NCBI RefSeq assembly: GCF_022095695.1 | Contig: NZ_JAIFZM010000009.1 | Span: 62,001 to 126,000 of the forward strand | Source of the DNA: Oceanobacillus jordanicus | Lineage (GTDB): Bacteria; Bacillota; Bacilli; Bacillales; Amphibacillaceae | Length of the DNA stretch: 64,000 bases | Direction of reading: 5' to 3' | Shown: positions 1 through 9,210 of the stretch, one piece after another | Layout: every line of letters begins with the position of its first letter | Position numbering within the stretch: the first letter of the stretch is position 1 | Made by a program: the position numbers and the translations under genes | Notes under the pieces: generated by a model | Seen by the model: the letters and a program-made list of their open reading frames with translations, nothing else | What the model was told of the DNA's origin: nothing | Database searches by the model: none

Positions 1-1
1 A

Positions 2-457
2 GGTCATCTTTACTCAACAAAAGGTGATCCAAAAGAATCTATCAAACATTTTCAAGAGGTAATTCAGGATGATACAGCACAAACGATTGATAATTTAAAC
101 TCAGTAGCTGCTTTGGTGAGAGAGTATTATAATATTCAAGATTATTCAAACGCTTGGAAATTTGTGGAGCAAGGGCGAGAGTTAATTAGACAAGATAGTG
201 ATAGGGAGCCTTATAGCAAGCATTATTATTATGTGATTAACACATACAACTATTTGCTGAATGATGAATTTGAAAAATTTGAGAAGTTTGTAATTCAAGA
301 ATTCATCCCGTATTTAAATAAGCAAAAGGATTTTGCTACGCTGAGTGTATATTCCGAATTACTCGCTAATCATTATGAGAAGTTTGGTAAGTATAAAAAA
401 GCTTCAAAATATTATCAAGTGGCTAATTTTGCCTACAAGCAAATTACTAATATATAA
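2..457 (+). CDS. TPR peptide-receptor protein, Rap/NprR/PlcR type (3' end only)
   Basis: The reading frame is open from the window edge, so only the last 151 residues are present. They form helical pairs of the tetratricopeptide type, with the typical alternation of Tyr/Ala/Leu at the helix contacts (for example the final repeat around EKFGKYKKASKYYQVA). A small gene for a secreted peptide starts 24 bases after the stop. That arrangement is the hallmark of Rap-Phr and NprR-NprX pairs, in which the exported, processed and re-imported peptide binds the TPR domain. I infer a quorum-sensing receptor. Whether it is a Rap phosphatase or a DNA-binding NprR/PlcR-like protein cannot be decided because the N-terminal domain lies outside the window. 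Confidence 0.65.
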   Translation, partial: GHLYSTKGDPKESIKHFQEVIQDDTAQTIDNLNSVAALVREYYNIQDYSNAWKFVEQGRELIRQDSDREPYSKHYYYVINTYNYLLNDEFEKFEKFVIQEFIPYLNKQKDFATLSVYSELLANHYEKFGKYKKASKYYQVANFAYKQITNI

Positions 458-480
458 AGACAAGAAAGGAGGATATAATT

Positions 481-618
481 ATGAAGAAATTAATTTCTGG
501 AATTTTAATTGGTGCTGTCCTTTTCTCTGGCTATATGTTCACGCAGCAAGTTGATACAGCTACTGGTGGGGAAAGAGAGCCAAGCGTACTTTCAATTCAA
601 CAATCAAGTTTCTTTTAA
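481..618 (+). CDS. Phr/NprX-like secreted signalling peptide precursor
   Basis: This is a 45-residue protein with a very strong Shine-Dalgarno (AAAGGAGG, 9 bases before ATG). The N-terminus is MKK followed by a hydrophobic stretch of about 12 residues and then a polar C-terminal tail ending in two Phe. This is the layout of Phr and NprX pro-peptides, which are exported by Sec and trimmed to a 5-7 residue signal taken from or near the C-terminus. The position directly behind a TPR receptor supports the call. The mature peptide cannot be named from sequence alone; the tail GGEREPSVLSIQQSSFF is the likely source. A rho-independent terminator follows at 687. Confidence 0.65.
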   Translation: MKKLISGILIGAVLFSGYMFTQQVDTATGGEREPSVLSIQQSSFF

Positions 619-686
619 GCTAATGTGATAATTCTTTACAAGAATTAGTCAGTAATTTTATACCCTATTACAAATATGATGATTTG

Positions 687-722
687 CCCGGAATAGTGTG
701 GAAACTATGCTGGGTTTTTTTT
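687..722 (+). terminator. Rho-independent terminator after the peptide gene
   Basis: An 11-position stem with one wobble and one mismatch (CCCGGAATAGT with ACTATGCTGGG) is closed by a GTGGAA loop and followed by a run of eight T. It ends the receptor-peptide transcript. Confidence 0.8.
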
Positions 723-1093
723 GTTCATTTATTCCAAGCGCCAACAGTCCAATCTATAAAATTAGCGAAATTTACCTGTTGAATTCCTGTTTATAACAAA
801 AAAACTAAAAAAAATTTGGTTCCAATAAATAGCGCGCATACTAAAGAATACAGTCGGTAAAGCCTAAATAACTAACTAATCCTTTATTAATCCGTTCAGA
901 CCATAGTAAATAAAGATTAAAACGATTATATGAAAGTATACGATGTTTGGTTCTTAATGAAAATGAGCTGACAAGTTGAAATGGAGTACTGATCCGCTTG
1001 AAATGAGCAAAAATATATGAAACCATAGTCTTTGTGTTTTGTTTCATCGAGAGACAGATAAATGAAGTACAGAAACGGAAAGGGGAGCAGTAC
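723..1093. other. Intergenic region without a recognised feature
   Basis: This AT-rich stretch of about 370 bases precedes the symporter operon. I see no convincing coding region on either strand and no promoter I would defend. In B. subtilis the related opuE gene has sigma-A and sigma-B promoters upstream, so promoters are expected here, but no clear sigma-B pair was found by eye. Confidence 0.5.
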
Positions 1094-1198
1094 ATGGAAT
1101 ACGCAATAACTGGTGCAACATGGTTTTGGTTGTTTGTGCCAATGCCAGTTGTACTTTTGGCATCCGTTATCACAATGTTTACAGAGAGGGGAAAGTAA
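1094..1198 (+). CDS. Small accessory protein of a sodium:solute symporter
   Basis: This 34-residue protein starts at an ATG with a good Shine-Dalgarno (AAAGGGGAG). It has one predicted transmembrane helix (residues about 9-28, rich in W, F, V and L) and a short charged tail ERGK. It ends three bases before the symporter gene, so the two are almost certainly cotranslated. Small single-helix proteins in this position are known beside SSS-family symporters of Firmicutes and are annotated as symporter small accessory proteins. The role in assembly or activity is not established as far as I know. Confidence 0.7.
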   Translation: MEYAITGATWFWLFVPMPVVLLASVITMFTERGK

Positions 1199-1201
1199 AA
1201 C

Positions 1202-2722
1202 GTGGGTCTAACAACACTAATAACATTTATCGTATATCTACTAGGAATGCTTGTAATTGGACTAATCATGTACCGCATGACAAATAATCTATCGGATTAT
1301 GTATTAGGCGGTCGTAATCTTGGACCTGGGGTTGCTGCCTTAAGCGCAGGTGCTTCAGATATGAGTGGTTGGTTGTTACTTGGTTTACCAGGGGCAATTT
1401 ATGCATCTGGAATGTCAGAGGCATGGATGGCAATCGGGCTTGCTGTCGGAGCGTATTTAAACTGGCAATTTGTCGCCAAACGTTTACGCATTTATACAGA
1501 GGTAGCAAATAACTCTATTACAATACCGGACTTTTTAGAAAATCGTTTTAAAGATAAGTCACATATTCTTCGTGTTATCTCCGCATTGGTAATACTACTA
1601 TTTTTCACATTCTATACATCTTCAGGTATGGTGGCAGGTGCGAAGCTATTTGAGGCCTCCTTTGGTCTTAGCTATGATTCTGCACTTTGGATAGGAACAA
1701 TTGTGGTAGTTTCCTATACGTTGCTTGGAGGCTTTCTAGCAGTAGCATGGACGGATTTCTTCCAAGGAATTCTCATGTTCCTTGCACTTATCGTAGTGCC
1801 GATTGTAGCATTGAATCAAATGGGTGGTTGGTCAGATGCAGTTCAAGCTGTGGGCGAAATTGATCCAAGTCATCTAAATATGGTTCAAGGTGTCGGCATA
1901 ATGGCGATAATTTCCTCACTAGCATGGGGATTAGGATATTTTGGTCAACCACATATTATTGTTCGTTTTATGGCATTACGCTCACCAAAAGACGTTCCAA
2001 AAGCTAAGTTTATTGGAACAACATGGATGATTCTTGGGTTATATGGTTCGATCTTCACCGGTTTTGTCGGACTTGCATTTATTAGTACCCAAGACGTATC
2101 GGTGCTAAGTAACTTGGGGATTCAAGTCACAACGGAAAATGGGTTACAGGTGCTTGCAGATCCAGAAAAAATCTTCATCGCCTTTTCACAAATTCTTTTT
2201 CATCCTGTAGTGGCTGGTGTTCTCCTTGCGGCAATACTATCAGCGATTATGAGTACAATTGACTCTCAGTTGCTTGTTTCATCATCTGCTGTGGCAGAAG
2301 ATTTTTATAAAGCTATCTTCCGCAAGAAAGCAAGTGGAAAAGAACTCGTATGGATTGGTAGAGTTGCAACTATAATCATCGCATTAATTGCTGCACTCAT
2401 TGCCATGAACCCTGAAAGTTCTGTGCTAGAACTTGTAAGTTACGCTTGGGCAGGTTTTGGAGCAGCCTTTGGACCGATTATTCTCTTATCCTTATTGTGG
2501 AAGGGAATTACGCGAAACGGTGCGCTTGCTGGTATTTTAGTAGGAGCCATAACGGTTATTGTATGGGGAGAGTTTCTCTCGGGAGGATTATTCGATCTAT
2601 ACGAAATCGTGCCAGGGTTTATCTTAAACGTAATCGTAACTGTCATAGTCAGCCTATTTGGTTCCAACAAACCAGAAGTTGTTGAGGAATTTGATAAAAC
2701 AGCTACATTAATGAAGGAATAA
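1202..2722 (+). CDS. putP: Sodium/proline symporter (PutP/OpuE type)
   Basis: This 506-residue protein of the sodium:solute symporter family has about 13 transmembrane helices. The segment ASDMSGWLLLGLPG at residues 51-64 corresponds to the PutP region that holds the sodium-binding Asp and the proline-contacting Ser (here D53 and S55). Length matches PutP/OpuE (about 490-510). The start is GTG, with AGAGGGG upstream. It imports proline with sodium across the cytoplasmic membrane, for nutrition or as an osmoprotectant. In B. subtilis the relative OpuE lies beside gatCAB, as here, and serves osmoprotection, so OpuE-like function is an equally good name. A small accessory protein gene immediately precedes it and a strong terminator follows. 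Confidence 0.9.
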   Translation: MGLTTLITFIVYLLGMLVIGLIMYRMTNNLSDYVLGGRNLGPGVAALSAGASDMSGWLLLGLPGAIYASGMSEAWMAIGLAVGAYLNWQFVAKRLRIYTEVANNSITIPDFLENRFKDKSHILRVISALVILLFFTFYTSSGMVAGAKLFEASFGLSYDSALWIGTIVVVSYTLLGGFLAVAWTDFFQGILMFLALIVVPIVALNQMGGWSDAVQAVGEIDPSHLNMVQGVGIMAIISSLAWGLGYFGQPHIIVRFMALRSPKDVPKAKFIGTTWMILGLYGSIFTGFVGLAFISTQDVSVLSNLGIQVTTENGLQVLADPEKIFIAFSQILFHPVVAGVLLAAILSAIMSTIDSQLLVSSSAVAEDFYKAIFRKKASGKELVWIGRVATIIIALIAALIAMNPESSVLELVSYAWAGFGAAFGPIILLSLLWKGITRNGALAGILVGAITVIVWGEFLSGGLFDLYEIVPGFILNVIVTVIVSLFGSNKPEVVEEFDKTATLMKE

Positions 2723-2724
2723 GT

Positions 2725-2769
2725 TTAAAAGGGCCGTCTCTTTTCTATAATGAAGAGATGGCCCTTTTA
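2725..2769. terminator. Strong terminator after putP, possibly bidirectional
   Basis: A nearly perfect stem of about 18 bp (TTTAAAAGGGCCGTCTCTT with its complement AAGAGATGGCCCTTTTAAA) has A-runs and T-runs on both flanks, so it can terminate either strand. Confidence 0.85.
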
Positions 2770-2854
2770 AATTTGATTAAAAGTAAATTCTCTACAACAG
2801 CTAAGATTTTAAGAGTGCTCTGCGCTTTTGATGTCAATATTTGATTATGGGTGG

Positions 2855-2885
2855 TTGGTTCTGCTATTATCAATAGTGTTATACT
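2855..2885 (+). promoter_or_regulatory. Candidate sigma-A promoter for gatCAB
   Basis: TTGGTT and TATACT are separated by 19 bases, about 85 bases upstream of gatC. The spacing is long for sigma-A, so this is only a candidate. The strong terminator at 2725 means gatCAB needs its own promoter in this gap. Confidence 0.35.
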
Positions 2886-2974
2886 TAGAATGAAGACAGG
2901 TATGTACTTACAGGTTTTACACGAAGATGTAAATAATGAATAACATTATAAATAGGAAGAGGGAGGGCTAGTTC

Positions 2975-3265
2975 ATGGCAGATATCTCTAAGGATCAAGT
3001 AAAACATGTTGCGCATTTGGCAAGGCTTGCCGTAACAGATGAAGAAGTGGACAAGTTTACGGAACAGTTAAGCTCAATTATCACGTATGCTGAACAATTA
3101 AATGAATTGGATACAGACGGGGTAGAACCAACGACGCACGTATTAGACTTGAAAAATGTATTGCGTAAGGATGAGCCAAAGGATTGGATTACACAGGAAG
3201 AAGCATTGAAGAACGCTCCTGATAAAAAAGATGGCCATTACCGTGTACCATCAATCTTGGAGTAG
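2975..3265 (+). CDS. gatC: Aspartyl/glutamyl-tRNA amidotransferase subunit C
   Basis: GatC is the 96-residue small subunit of the GatCAB amidotransferase, which converts Glu-tRNA(Gln), and in some species Asp-tRNA(Asn), to the correctly amidated form. The sequence shows the family features [14 protein letters not shown] near the N-terminus and the conserved tail with [15 protein letters not shown] (here [15 protein letters not shown]). Length is typical (95-100). The start ATG follows GAGGGAGGG. It is first in the gatC-gatA-gatB operon with 12 bases to gatA. It acts as a structural clamp between GatA and GatB in the cytoplasm. Confidence 0.96.
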   Translation: MADISKDQVKHVAHLARLAVTDEEVDKFTEQLSSIITYAEQLNELDTDGVEPTTHVLDLKNVLRKDEPKDWITQEEALKNAPDKKDGHYRVPSILE

Positions 3266-3277
3266 GGAGGGAAATAC

Positions 3278-4744
3278 ATGTCATTATTTGATTACACTAT
3301 AAAAGAGTTAGAACAAAAGCTACATAATAAGGAAATAACGATTGAAGAGCTTGTTGATACGTCGTATAAACGAATTAATGAGGTAGACAGTGAAGTACAT
3401 GCCTTTTTAACATTAAATGAAGAGGCAGCCCGCAAACAGGCGAAAGAACTAGATGAAGCAGAGGATAAGTCTGCAGCCCTATTCGGTATGCCAAGCGGAA
3501 TTAAGGACAATATCGTCACAAAGGCATTACGCACTACATGTGCAAGTCAATTCCTCGACAATTTTGACGACCCTTTATACAACGCAACGGTCGTTGAAAA
3601 GCTAAATAACGAAAAGACGATTACAATTGGAAAACTGAATATGGATGAATTTGCGATGGGTTCATCCAATGAGAATTCCAGCTATAATCCTACACGAAAC
3701 CCTTGGAACACGGATTACGTACCAGGTGGTTCTAGTGGTGGATCAGCCGCGTCAGTAGCAGCAGGGGAAGTATTATTTTCTCTTGGTTCTGATACTGGTG
3801 GTTCTATTCGACAGCCTGCAGCATTCTGTGGTGTGGTTGGATTAAAACCAACTTATGGCCGTGTATCTCGTTTTGGATTGGTTGCATTTGCTTCATCACT
3901 TGATCAAATTGGACCAATCACTCGAACAGTAGAAGACAGTGCACGCGTGCTAGAAGTCATTGCTGGTCATGATCCAATGGATTCTACCAGTGCGAATGTT
4001 GAAGTGCCAGCATATACAGAGGCACTTACGAATGACGTAAAAGGCTTAAAAATTGCAGTTCCAGAAGAATATCTAAGTGAAGGTGTAACTCCCGAAGTAC
4101 GTGATTCTGTCATGGAAGCACTGAAAGTATATGAAAGCTTAGGCGCTACATGGGAAAAGGTTTCCTTGCCACATTCGAAGTATGCGGTAGCTACCTATTA
4201 TCTGATTTCGTCTTCTGAGGCTTCTGCTAACCTTGCTCGCTTTGACGGAGTTCGTTATGGTGTACGTTCAGAGAATGCGGACAACATGATTGATATGTTC
4301 AAAAAATCCCGTAGTGAAGGATTTGGGGATGAAGTAAAACGCCGTATCATGCTTGGGACGTTTGCACTTAGCTCTGGTTATTATGACGCGTATTATAAAA
4401 AGGCTCAAAAAGTACGTACGTTAATTAAAAATGATTTTGATAAAATCTTTGAAGATTACGATGTTGTTATTGGCCCAACTACCCCGACACCGGCATTTAA
4501 AGTCGGCGAAAAAGTGGACGATCCTTTAACAATGTATGCGAATGATATCTTAACTATCCCAGTAAACCTTGCTGGTGTACCGGGTATCTCTGTGCCATGT
4601 GGTTTCTCTGAACAGGGCTTACCGATTGGCCTGCAAATCATTGGGAAACATTTCGATGAAAGTACGGTCTTCCGTGCTGCCCATGCATTTGAAAAAGCAA
4701 CAGATCATCACACGAAGCGACCTCAGCTGGGAGGTGCCAAATAA
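3278..4744 (+). CDS. gatA: Glutamyl-tRNA amidotransferase subunit A
   Basis: GatA is 488 residues long, the amidase subunit that releases ammonia from glutamine and feeds it to GatB. The amidase signature is present, with the Lys-Ser-cisSer triad visible: K76 in [11 protein letters not shown]152 in [11 protein letters not shown] and S176 in [10 protein letters not shown]. Length agrees with bacterial GatA (about 485). The stop codon overlaps the gatB start (TAATG), which indicates translational coupling and equal production of subunits. No glutaminyl-tRNA synthetase is seen in the window, consistent with the indirect Gln-tRNA route of Bacillaceae. Confidence 0.97.
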   Translation: MSLFDYTIKELEQKLHNKEITIEELVDTSYKRINEVDSEVHAFLTLNEEAARKQAKELDEAEDKSAALFGMPSGIKDNIVTKALRTTCASQFLDNFDDPLYNATVVEKLNNEKTITIGKLNMDEFAMGSSNENSSYNPTRNPWNTDYVPGGSSGGSAASVAAGEVLFSLGSDTGGSIRQPAAFCGVVGLKPTYGRVSRFGLVAFASSLDQIGPITRTVEDSARVLEVIAGHDPMDSTSANVEVPAYTEALTNDVKGLKIAVPEEYLSEGVTPEVRDSVMEALKVYESLGATWEKVSLPHSKYAVATYYLISSSEASANLARFDGVRYGVRSENADNMIDMFKKSRSEGFGDEVKRRIMLGTFALSSGYYDAYYKKAQKVRTLIKNDFDKIFEDYDVVIGPTTPTPAFKVGEKVDDPLTMYANDILTIPVNLAGVPGISVPCGFSEQGLPIGLQIIGKHFDESTVFRAAHAFEKATDHHTKRPQLGGAK

Positions 4745-6174
4745 TGAACTTTGAAACGATAATTGGCTTAGAGGTGCACGTTGAACTAAAAACAGATTCA
4801 AAAATTTTCAGCCCAAGTACTAATGAGTTTGGAACAAATCCAAATACAAACGTGAACCCGATTGACCTCGGATACCCTGGTGTTCTTCCGGTTCTAAACG
4901 AACAGGCAGTAAACTTCGCGATGAAGGCTGCAATGGCGCTAAACTGTGAGATTGCCACAGATACGAAATTTGACCGAAAAAACTACTTCTATCCAGATAA
5001 TCCAAAAGCATATCAGATCTCTCAATTTGATAAGCCAATTGGCGAAAATGGCTGGATTGAAATTGAAGTAAACGGCAAGAAAAAACGTATCGGAATTACT
5101 CGTTTGCATTTAGAAGAAGATGCTGGAAAACTAACGCACGGCGATGATGGCTATTCCTATGTGGACTTTAACCGTCAAGGGACTCCACTTGTTGAGATCG
5201 TATCAGAACCGGACATGCGTTCACCTGAAGAAGCGTATGCTTATCTTGAGAAACTTAAAAGCATCATTCAGTACACTGGCGTATCTGATGTAAAAATGGA
5301 AGAAGGCTCTCTTCGTTGTGATGCTAACATTTCATTACGTCCAATTGGGCAAGAGCAATTCGGAACAAAAGCAGAATTGAAAAACTTAAACTCCTTCAGC
5401 TATGTACAAAAAGGGCTAGAGTTTGAAGAGAAACGCCAGGAGAAGGAACTTCTTACTGGAGGGGAAATCCTGCAGGAAACACGTCGTTATGACGAAAAAA
5501 CAAAAGAAACTATTCTTATGCGTGTAAAAGAAGGTTCTGATGACTATCGTTACTTCCCAGAGCCAGACCTTGTACCTCTTTACATTGATGAGGCATGGAA
5601 AGAACGCATCCGTAACGAAATCCCTGAGCTGCCAGACGCGAGAAAAGCACGTTATATAGCGCAATTGGGACTCTCAGAATACGATGCTTCTGTCTTAACA
5701 AGTTCCAAGCAAATGGCTGACTTCTTTGAAGAGGCGGTTAACAGTGGCGCAGATATGAAGCAAGTGTCTAACTGGTTGATGGGCGAAGTATCTGCCTATA
5801 TGAATAAGCACTATAAGGAATTAGGCGATTTGGCTATAACGCCAGAGGCATTAGCTAAAATGATTAACTTAATCGAAGATGGCACCATTTCATCTAAAAT
5901 TGCGAAGAAAGTATTTGCTGAATTAGTTGAAAATGGTGGAGATCCGGAGCAAGTTGTAAAAGATAAAGGACTTGTGCAAATTTCTGATGAAGGACAATTA
6001 CGTGAAATTATTTCCAATGTGCTTGCAGATAACGAACAATCGATTATCGATTACAAAAATGGGAAAGATAAAGCAGTTAAATTCCTTGTCGGTCAGGTTA
6101 TGAAAGCAACTAAAGGCCAGGCAAACCCACCAATGGTAAATAAAATTTTGCAAGAAGAACTAGACAAAAAATAG
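4744..6174 (+). CDS. gatB: Aspartyl/glutamyl-tRNA amidotransferase subunit B
   Basis: GatB is 476 residues, the subunit that binds the tRNA, phosphorylates the misacylated Glu or Asp with ATP and amidates it. The N-terminal cradle domain carries the motif LEVHVELKT near residue 10 and [16 protein letters not shown]; the GatB signature [16 protein letters not shown] lies at about residue 140. The C-terminal third is the YqeY-like helical domain that grips the tRNA. Length is normal. The ATG overlaps the gatA stop by one base. A clear terminator at 6190 ends the operon. Confidence 0.97.
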   Translation: MNFETIIGLEVHVELKTDSKIFSPSTNEFGTNPNTNVNPIDLGYPGVLPVLNEQAVNFAMKAAMALNCEIATDTKFDRKNYFYPDNPKAYQISQFDKPIGENGWIEIEVNGKKKRIGITRLHLEEDAGKLTHGDDGYSYVDFNRQGTPLVEIVSEPDMRSPEEAYAYLEKLKSIIQYTGVSDVKMEEGSLRCDANISLRPIGQEQFGTKAELKNLNSFSYVQKGLEFEEKRQEKELLTGGEILQETRRYDEKTKETILMRVKEGSDDYRYFPEPDLVPLYIDEAWKERIRNEIPELPDARKARYIAQLGLSEYDASVLTSSKQMADFFEEAVNSGADMKQVSNWLMGEVSAYMNKHYKELGDLAITPEALAKMINLIEDGTISSKIAKKVFAELVENGGDPEQVVKDKGLVQISDEGQLREIISNVLADNEQSIIDYKNGKDKAVKFLVGQVMKATKGQANPPMVNKILQEELDKK

Positions 6175-6189
6175 ATCCGAACAACTACT

Positions 6190-6237
6190 GGACTGCCACC
6201 AAGTGTTTTATGTTTCTTGATGGTAGTCCAAATTTTT
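6190..6237 (+). terminator. Terminator of the gatCAB operon
   Basis: A 14-position stem (GGACTGCCACCAAG with CTTGATGGTAGTCC, one mismatch) encloses a T-rich 12-base loop and is followed by AAATTTTT. Confidence 0.85.
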
Positions 6238-6362
6238 ATCAAGACCCCTTTTCAAATCGTGAGAAAAGGTCTATGATATTGGTTGGACTAAAAAACAAAA
6301 AAATAGTGACCATTATATATAGCAATGGCCCTGCACATATGTAGCAATGGGGGGAAAAAGAA

Positions 6363-7262
6363 ATGAAGAAAGCGAGAATCATTTACAATCCAACTTCCGG
6401 AAGAGAGGCTTTCAAAAAAGAATTGCCTTATGTCCTAGAGAAGCTAGAGACGGCCGGTTATGAAACATCTGCACATGCAACAACGTGTGAAGGTGATGCG
6501 ATTGAGGCAGCAAGGGCAGCTGTTGAGCGGGGATATGAGTTAGTTGTGGCAGCCGGTGGTGATGGCACAATTAACGAAGTGATCAATGGTATAGCAGAAG
6601 AAGATCATCGTCCGAAGCTGGGTATCATACCAGTTGGTACGACCAATGACTTTGCTAGAGCCTTAAATATTCCTCGGGATATAAAAAAAGCAGCTGATAT
6701 TATCGTGAACGGCAGAACCAAGTTCTTGGATATTGGAAAAGTAAATGATTATTTCTTTATGAACATTGCCGGTGGCGGGAAGCTGACAGAATTAACATAT
6801 GAAGTACCAAGCAAACTAAAAACGATGCTCGGCCAACTAGCATATTATATGAAGGGTATTGAAATGTTGCCATCTCTTAAGCCTACAAGGGTAAAAATTG
6901 AGTATGATGGCACGGTTATTGATGAAGACATTATGCTCTTCCTCGTAGCCAATACAAATTCCGTCGGTGGCTTTGAAAAGCTAGCACCAGTCGCTAGCAT
7001 GGATGACGGTTATTTCGACCTTCTTATATTAAAAAAAGCAAACCTAGCAGAATTTATCCGGATTGCAACACTTGCACTTCGCGGAGCACATCTAGAAGAT
7101 AAGCATGTCATTTATACAAAAGCAAAGCATATTAAGGTAAGTACAGAAGAAAAAATGCAGCTGAACATTGATGGCGAGTTTGGTGGATTACTTCCAGGAG
7201 AGTTCATCAACTTGCAGCAGCATATTGAATTCTACGTGCCAGATGATTTTACAACTGAGTGA
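6363..7262 (+). CDS. dgkB: Diacylglycerol kinase (DgkB/YerQ)
   Basis: This 299-residue soluble lipid kinase of the DAGK/YegS family phosphorylates diacylglycerol to phosphatidic acid at the inner face of the membrane, recycling the diacylglycerol left by lipoteichoic acid synthesis. The nucleotide-binding motif GGDGT is at residues 65-69, preceded by VVAA, and the family segment GIIPVGTTNDFARAL follows. The C-terminal part holds the conserved LNIDGEFGG. Length matches B. subtilis DgkB (303). A strong Shine-Dalgarno (GGGGGG) precedes the ATG. The position between gatCAB and rlmCD is the same as in B. subtilis. Confidence 0.94.
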   Translation: MKKARIIYNPTSGREAFKKELPYVLEKLETAGYETSAHATTCEGDAIEAARAAVERGYELVVAAGGDGTINEVINGIAEEDHRPKLGIIPVGTTNDFARALNIPRDIKKAADIIVNGRTKFLDIGKVNDYFFMNIAGGGKLTELTYEVPSKLKTMLGQLAYYMKGIEMLPSLKPTRVKIEYDGTVIDEDIMLFLVANTNSVGGFEKLAPVASMDDGYFDLLILKKANLAEFIRIATLALRGAHLEDKHVIYTKAKHIKVSTEEKMQLNIDGEFGGLLPGEFINLQQHIEFYVPDDFTTE

Positions 7263-7270
7263 TGAATGTG

Positions 7271-7305
7271 AAAAGAAGATTACGCTATAAGTAGTCTTCT
7301 TTTTA
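7271..7305 (+). terminator. Terminator after dgkB
   Basis: The stem AAGAAGATTAC pairs with GTAGTCTTCTT around a CTATAA-type loop and runs into TTTTT. Confidence 0.75.
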
Positions 7306-7399
7306 GTTAGAGCTTTTTTATAACAGAATGAAAATGTGATTCCAGTAGAAGATATGATAAGATAAGAACCACATACTATGATCGTAAAGGAAGATAGAA

Positions 7400-8785
7400 A
7401 TGGGAAAACAGGCAGTACCTGTAAAGAAAAATGAAACAATAACCCTAACCTTTGAGGACCTTACACATGAAGGCAATGGAGTTGGCAAGGTGGACGGCTA
7501 TCCCTTGTTTGTACCATATGGCCTGCCAGGTGAAGAAGCGACTGTCAAGGTTGTAAAAGCAAATAAAAACTTCGGATTCGGCAAGTTACTAGAAGTAAAA
7601 CAATCAAGTGATCAGCGAGTAGAGCCACCGTGTAATGTATATTATCAATGTGGAGGCTGTCAGCTACAGCACATGAGCTATGACCTTCAATTGCAAATGA
7701 AGCAAAACCAAGTAAAAAGCGTCATGCGTAAAATAGCTCATCTTGACCACGTGCCAGTTCATCCAACCCTCGGAATGGAAGACCCTTGGCGCTACCGTAA
7801 CAAAGTACAAATGCCAGTTGGCGAGCATGATGGTGAATTAATTACTGGATTTTACCGCAAGCGTAGCCATGACATTATTTCAGAAATGGAAACCTGTGTC
7901 ATTCAGGACGAGCTAAATGATCGTTCCGTCCATGCCGTACGAAGAATAGCAAATCGGTTAGGAATTAAAGCATATGATGAAAAAGCAGACCGCGGTGTTC
8001 TGCGCCATATTATGGTCCGAACAGGTAGAGAAACCAATGAAACGATGATCGTGCTCATTACCAGAACTGACAAACTTCCACATCAAGAGGAGTTAATTCG
8101 TGAGCTAACGGAAACGTTCCCCCATGTTAAATCCATTGTTCATAACGTCAACAATAAACGTACGAATGTGATCCTTGGGAGGAAAACTAAGGTTGTTTGG
8201 GGAGAGGAATACATTTACGATACAATCGGAGATATTAAATTCGCCATTTCAGCAAAATCGTTCTATCAAGTTAACCCACCTCAAACAAAGGTGCTTTATG
8301 ACAAAGCATTAGAATTCGCAAAAATTGGCGCAGACGACACAGTGGTGGATGCCTATTGTGGAATTGGAACGATCTCCTTATTCCTCGCCCAGCAAGCCAA
8401 AAAAGTGTACGGCGTTGAGGTCGTACCAGAGGCAATTAGTGATGCCAAAATGAACGCGAAGCTTAATGGTATCACCAATGCAGAATTCGTTGTAGGAGAA
8501 GCCGAGAAGGTTATGCCTTGGTGGAAGGCACAAGGACTACGCCCAGATGTTATCGTCGTCGACCCACCGCGTAAAGGTTGTGAAGTAGACTTCCTACAAG
8601 CCATGATTGAAATGGAACCAAAGCGAATTGTCTATGTGTCATGTAACCCATCTACGTTAGCGAGGGACTTGAGAATCTTGGAAGATGGCGGTTATGAAAC
8701 AAAAGAAGTTCAACCTGTTGATATGTTCCCTCAGACAAATCACGTGGAGTGTGTGACGGTTTTAGAGAAGAAAGTGTCTAACTAA
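7400..8785 (+). CDS. rlmCD: 23S rRNA (uracil-5-)-methyltransferase RlmCD
   Basis: This 461-residue SAM-dependent RNA m5U methyltransferase is of the RlmCD/TrmA-like family. RlmCD in B. subtilis (YefA) modifies U747 and U1939 of 23S rRNA. An N-terminal TRAM domain (about residues 10-67) is followed by the iron-sulfur cysteines C78, C84, C87 and C166. The SAM-binding segment [16 protein letters not shown] and the catalytic motif [12 protein letters not shown] (Cys near residue 415) are intact, as is DPPRKGC. Length and neighbours match the Bacillus gene. The Shine-Dalgarno is AAAGGAAG. A specificity for one or both uridines cannot be read from the sequence. Confidence 0.93.
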   Translation: MGKQAVPVKKNETITLTFEDLTHEGNGVGKVDGYPLFVPYGLPGEEATVKVVKANKNFGFGKLLEVKQSSDQRVEPPCNVYYQCGGCQLQHMSYDLQLQMKQNQVKSVMRKIAHLDHVPVHPTLGMEDPWRYRNKVQMPVGEHDGELITGFYRKRSHDIISEMETCVIQDELNDRSVHAVRRIANRLGIKAYDEKADRGVLRHIMVRTGRETNETMIVLITRTDKLPHQEELIRELTETFPHVKSIVHNVNNKRTNVILGRKTKVVWGEEYIYDTIGDIKFAISAKSFYQVNPPQTKVLYDKALEFAKIGADDTVVDAYCGIGTISLFLAQQAKKVYGVEVVPEAISDAKMNAKLNGITNAEFVVGEAEKVMPWWKAQGLRPDVIVVDPPRKGCEVDFLQAMIEMEPKRIVYVSCNPSTLARDLRILEDGGYETKEVQPVDMFPQTNHVECVTVLEKKVSN

Positions 8786-8825
8786 AATAAACACCTGACA
8801 ATAAGAATAAACTTTTGCTATTCCG

Positions 8826-8870
8826 GCCCTGATTTCGTAAAAATAAACATTTGCGAATTCGGGGTCTTTT
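8826..8870 (+). terminator. Probable terminator after rlmCD, built on a near-direct repeat
   Basis: GCCCTGATTTCG can pair with CGAATTCGGGGT, about 8 of 11 positions, followed by TCTTTT. The two arms also lie in two similar units that each begin AATAAAC, then TTTGC or TTTTGC, then ATTCGG or ATTCCGG. The hairpin is imperfect, so this is moderately supported. The rest of 8786-9210 holds a second small T-rich hairpin (9000-9027) and the palindrome at 9048, but no gene I accept. Confidence 0.55.
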
Positions 8871-9047
8871 CATCCATCCCTCAACCTGCTTGTCTTATAT
8901 CGATTTTATTCTTTCATCCATTCTCGCAAGACTCTATTTAAACTCAAACTATGGAATGAGGGCTGGGGGGCGTTTCTTCAAGATTCTGCTAAAAAGGGAT
9001 GCATCTACTAAAGTGTCTGCATTTTTTGTACTGAAAGTAAAAATAGT

Positions 9048-9070
9048 CGAGGTTTTCACCAAAACCCTCG
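9048..9070. terminator. Palindromic hairpin, possible terminator on the minus strand
   Basis: CGAGGTTTT pairs with AAAACCCTCG around a CACC loop with one bulged C. On the minus strand it is followed by ACTATTTTTAC. No minus-strand gene nearby needs it, so its role is unclear. Confidence 0.4.
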
Positions 9071-9210
9071 TAATAACTTTGAAGATTGTATGAGTCTCAT
9101 TTTTACATGTCTATTTTATTCCATTCTCTTAATATATAAACAAAGTTTGATAGGGTCCTAATTACGTGATAAGTTTAGAACTATTGGAAAGATAAAGAAA
9201 GGAGTAAAGC

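Noticed and set aside
841-1278. Minus-strand frame of 145 codons upstream of putP
   Set aside because: It runs antisense to the small accessory gene and the symporter start, lacks a Shine-Dalgarno and has no protein-like pattern.
8851-9093. 80-codon frame after rlmCD
   Set aside because: It overlaps hairpins and T runs, has no ribosome site and low-complexity composition.
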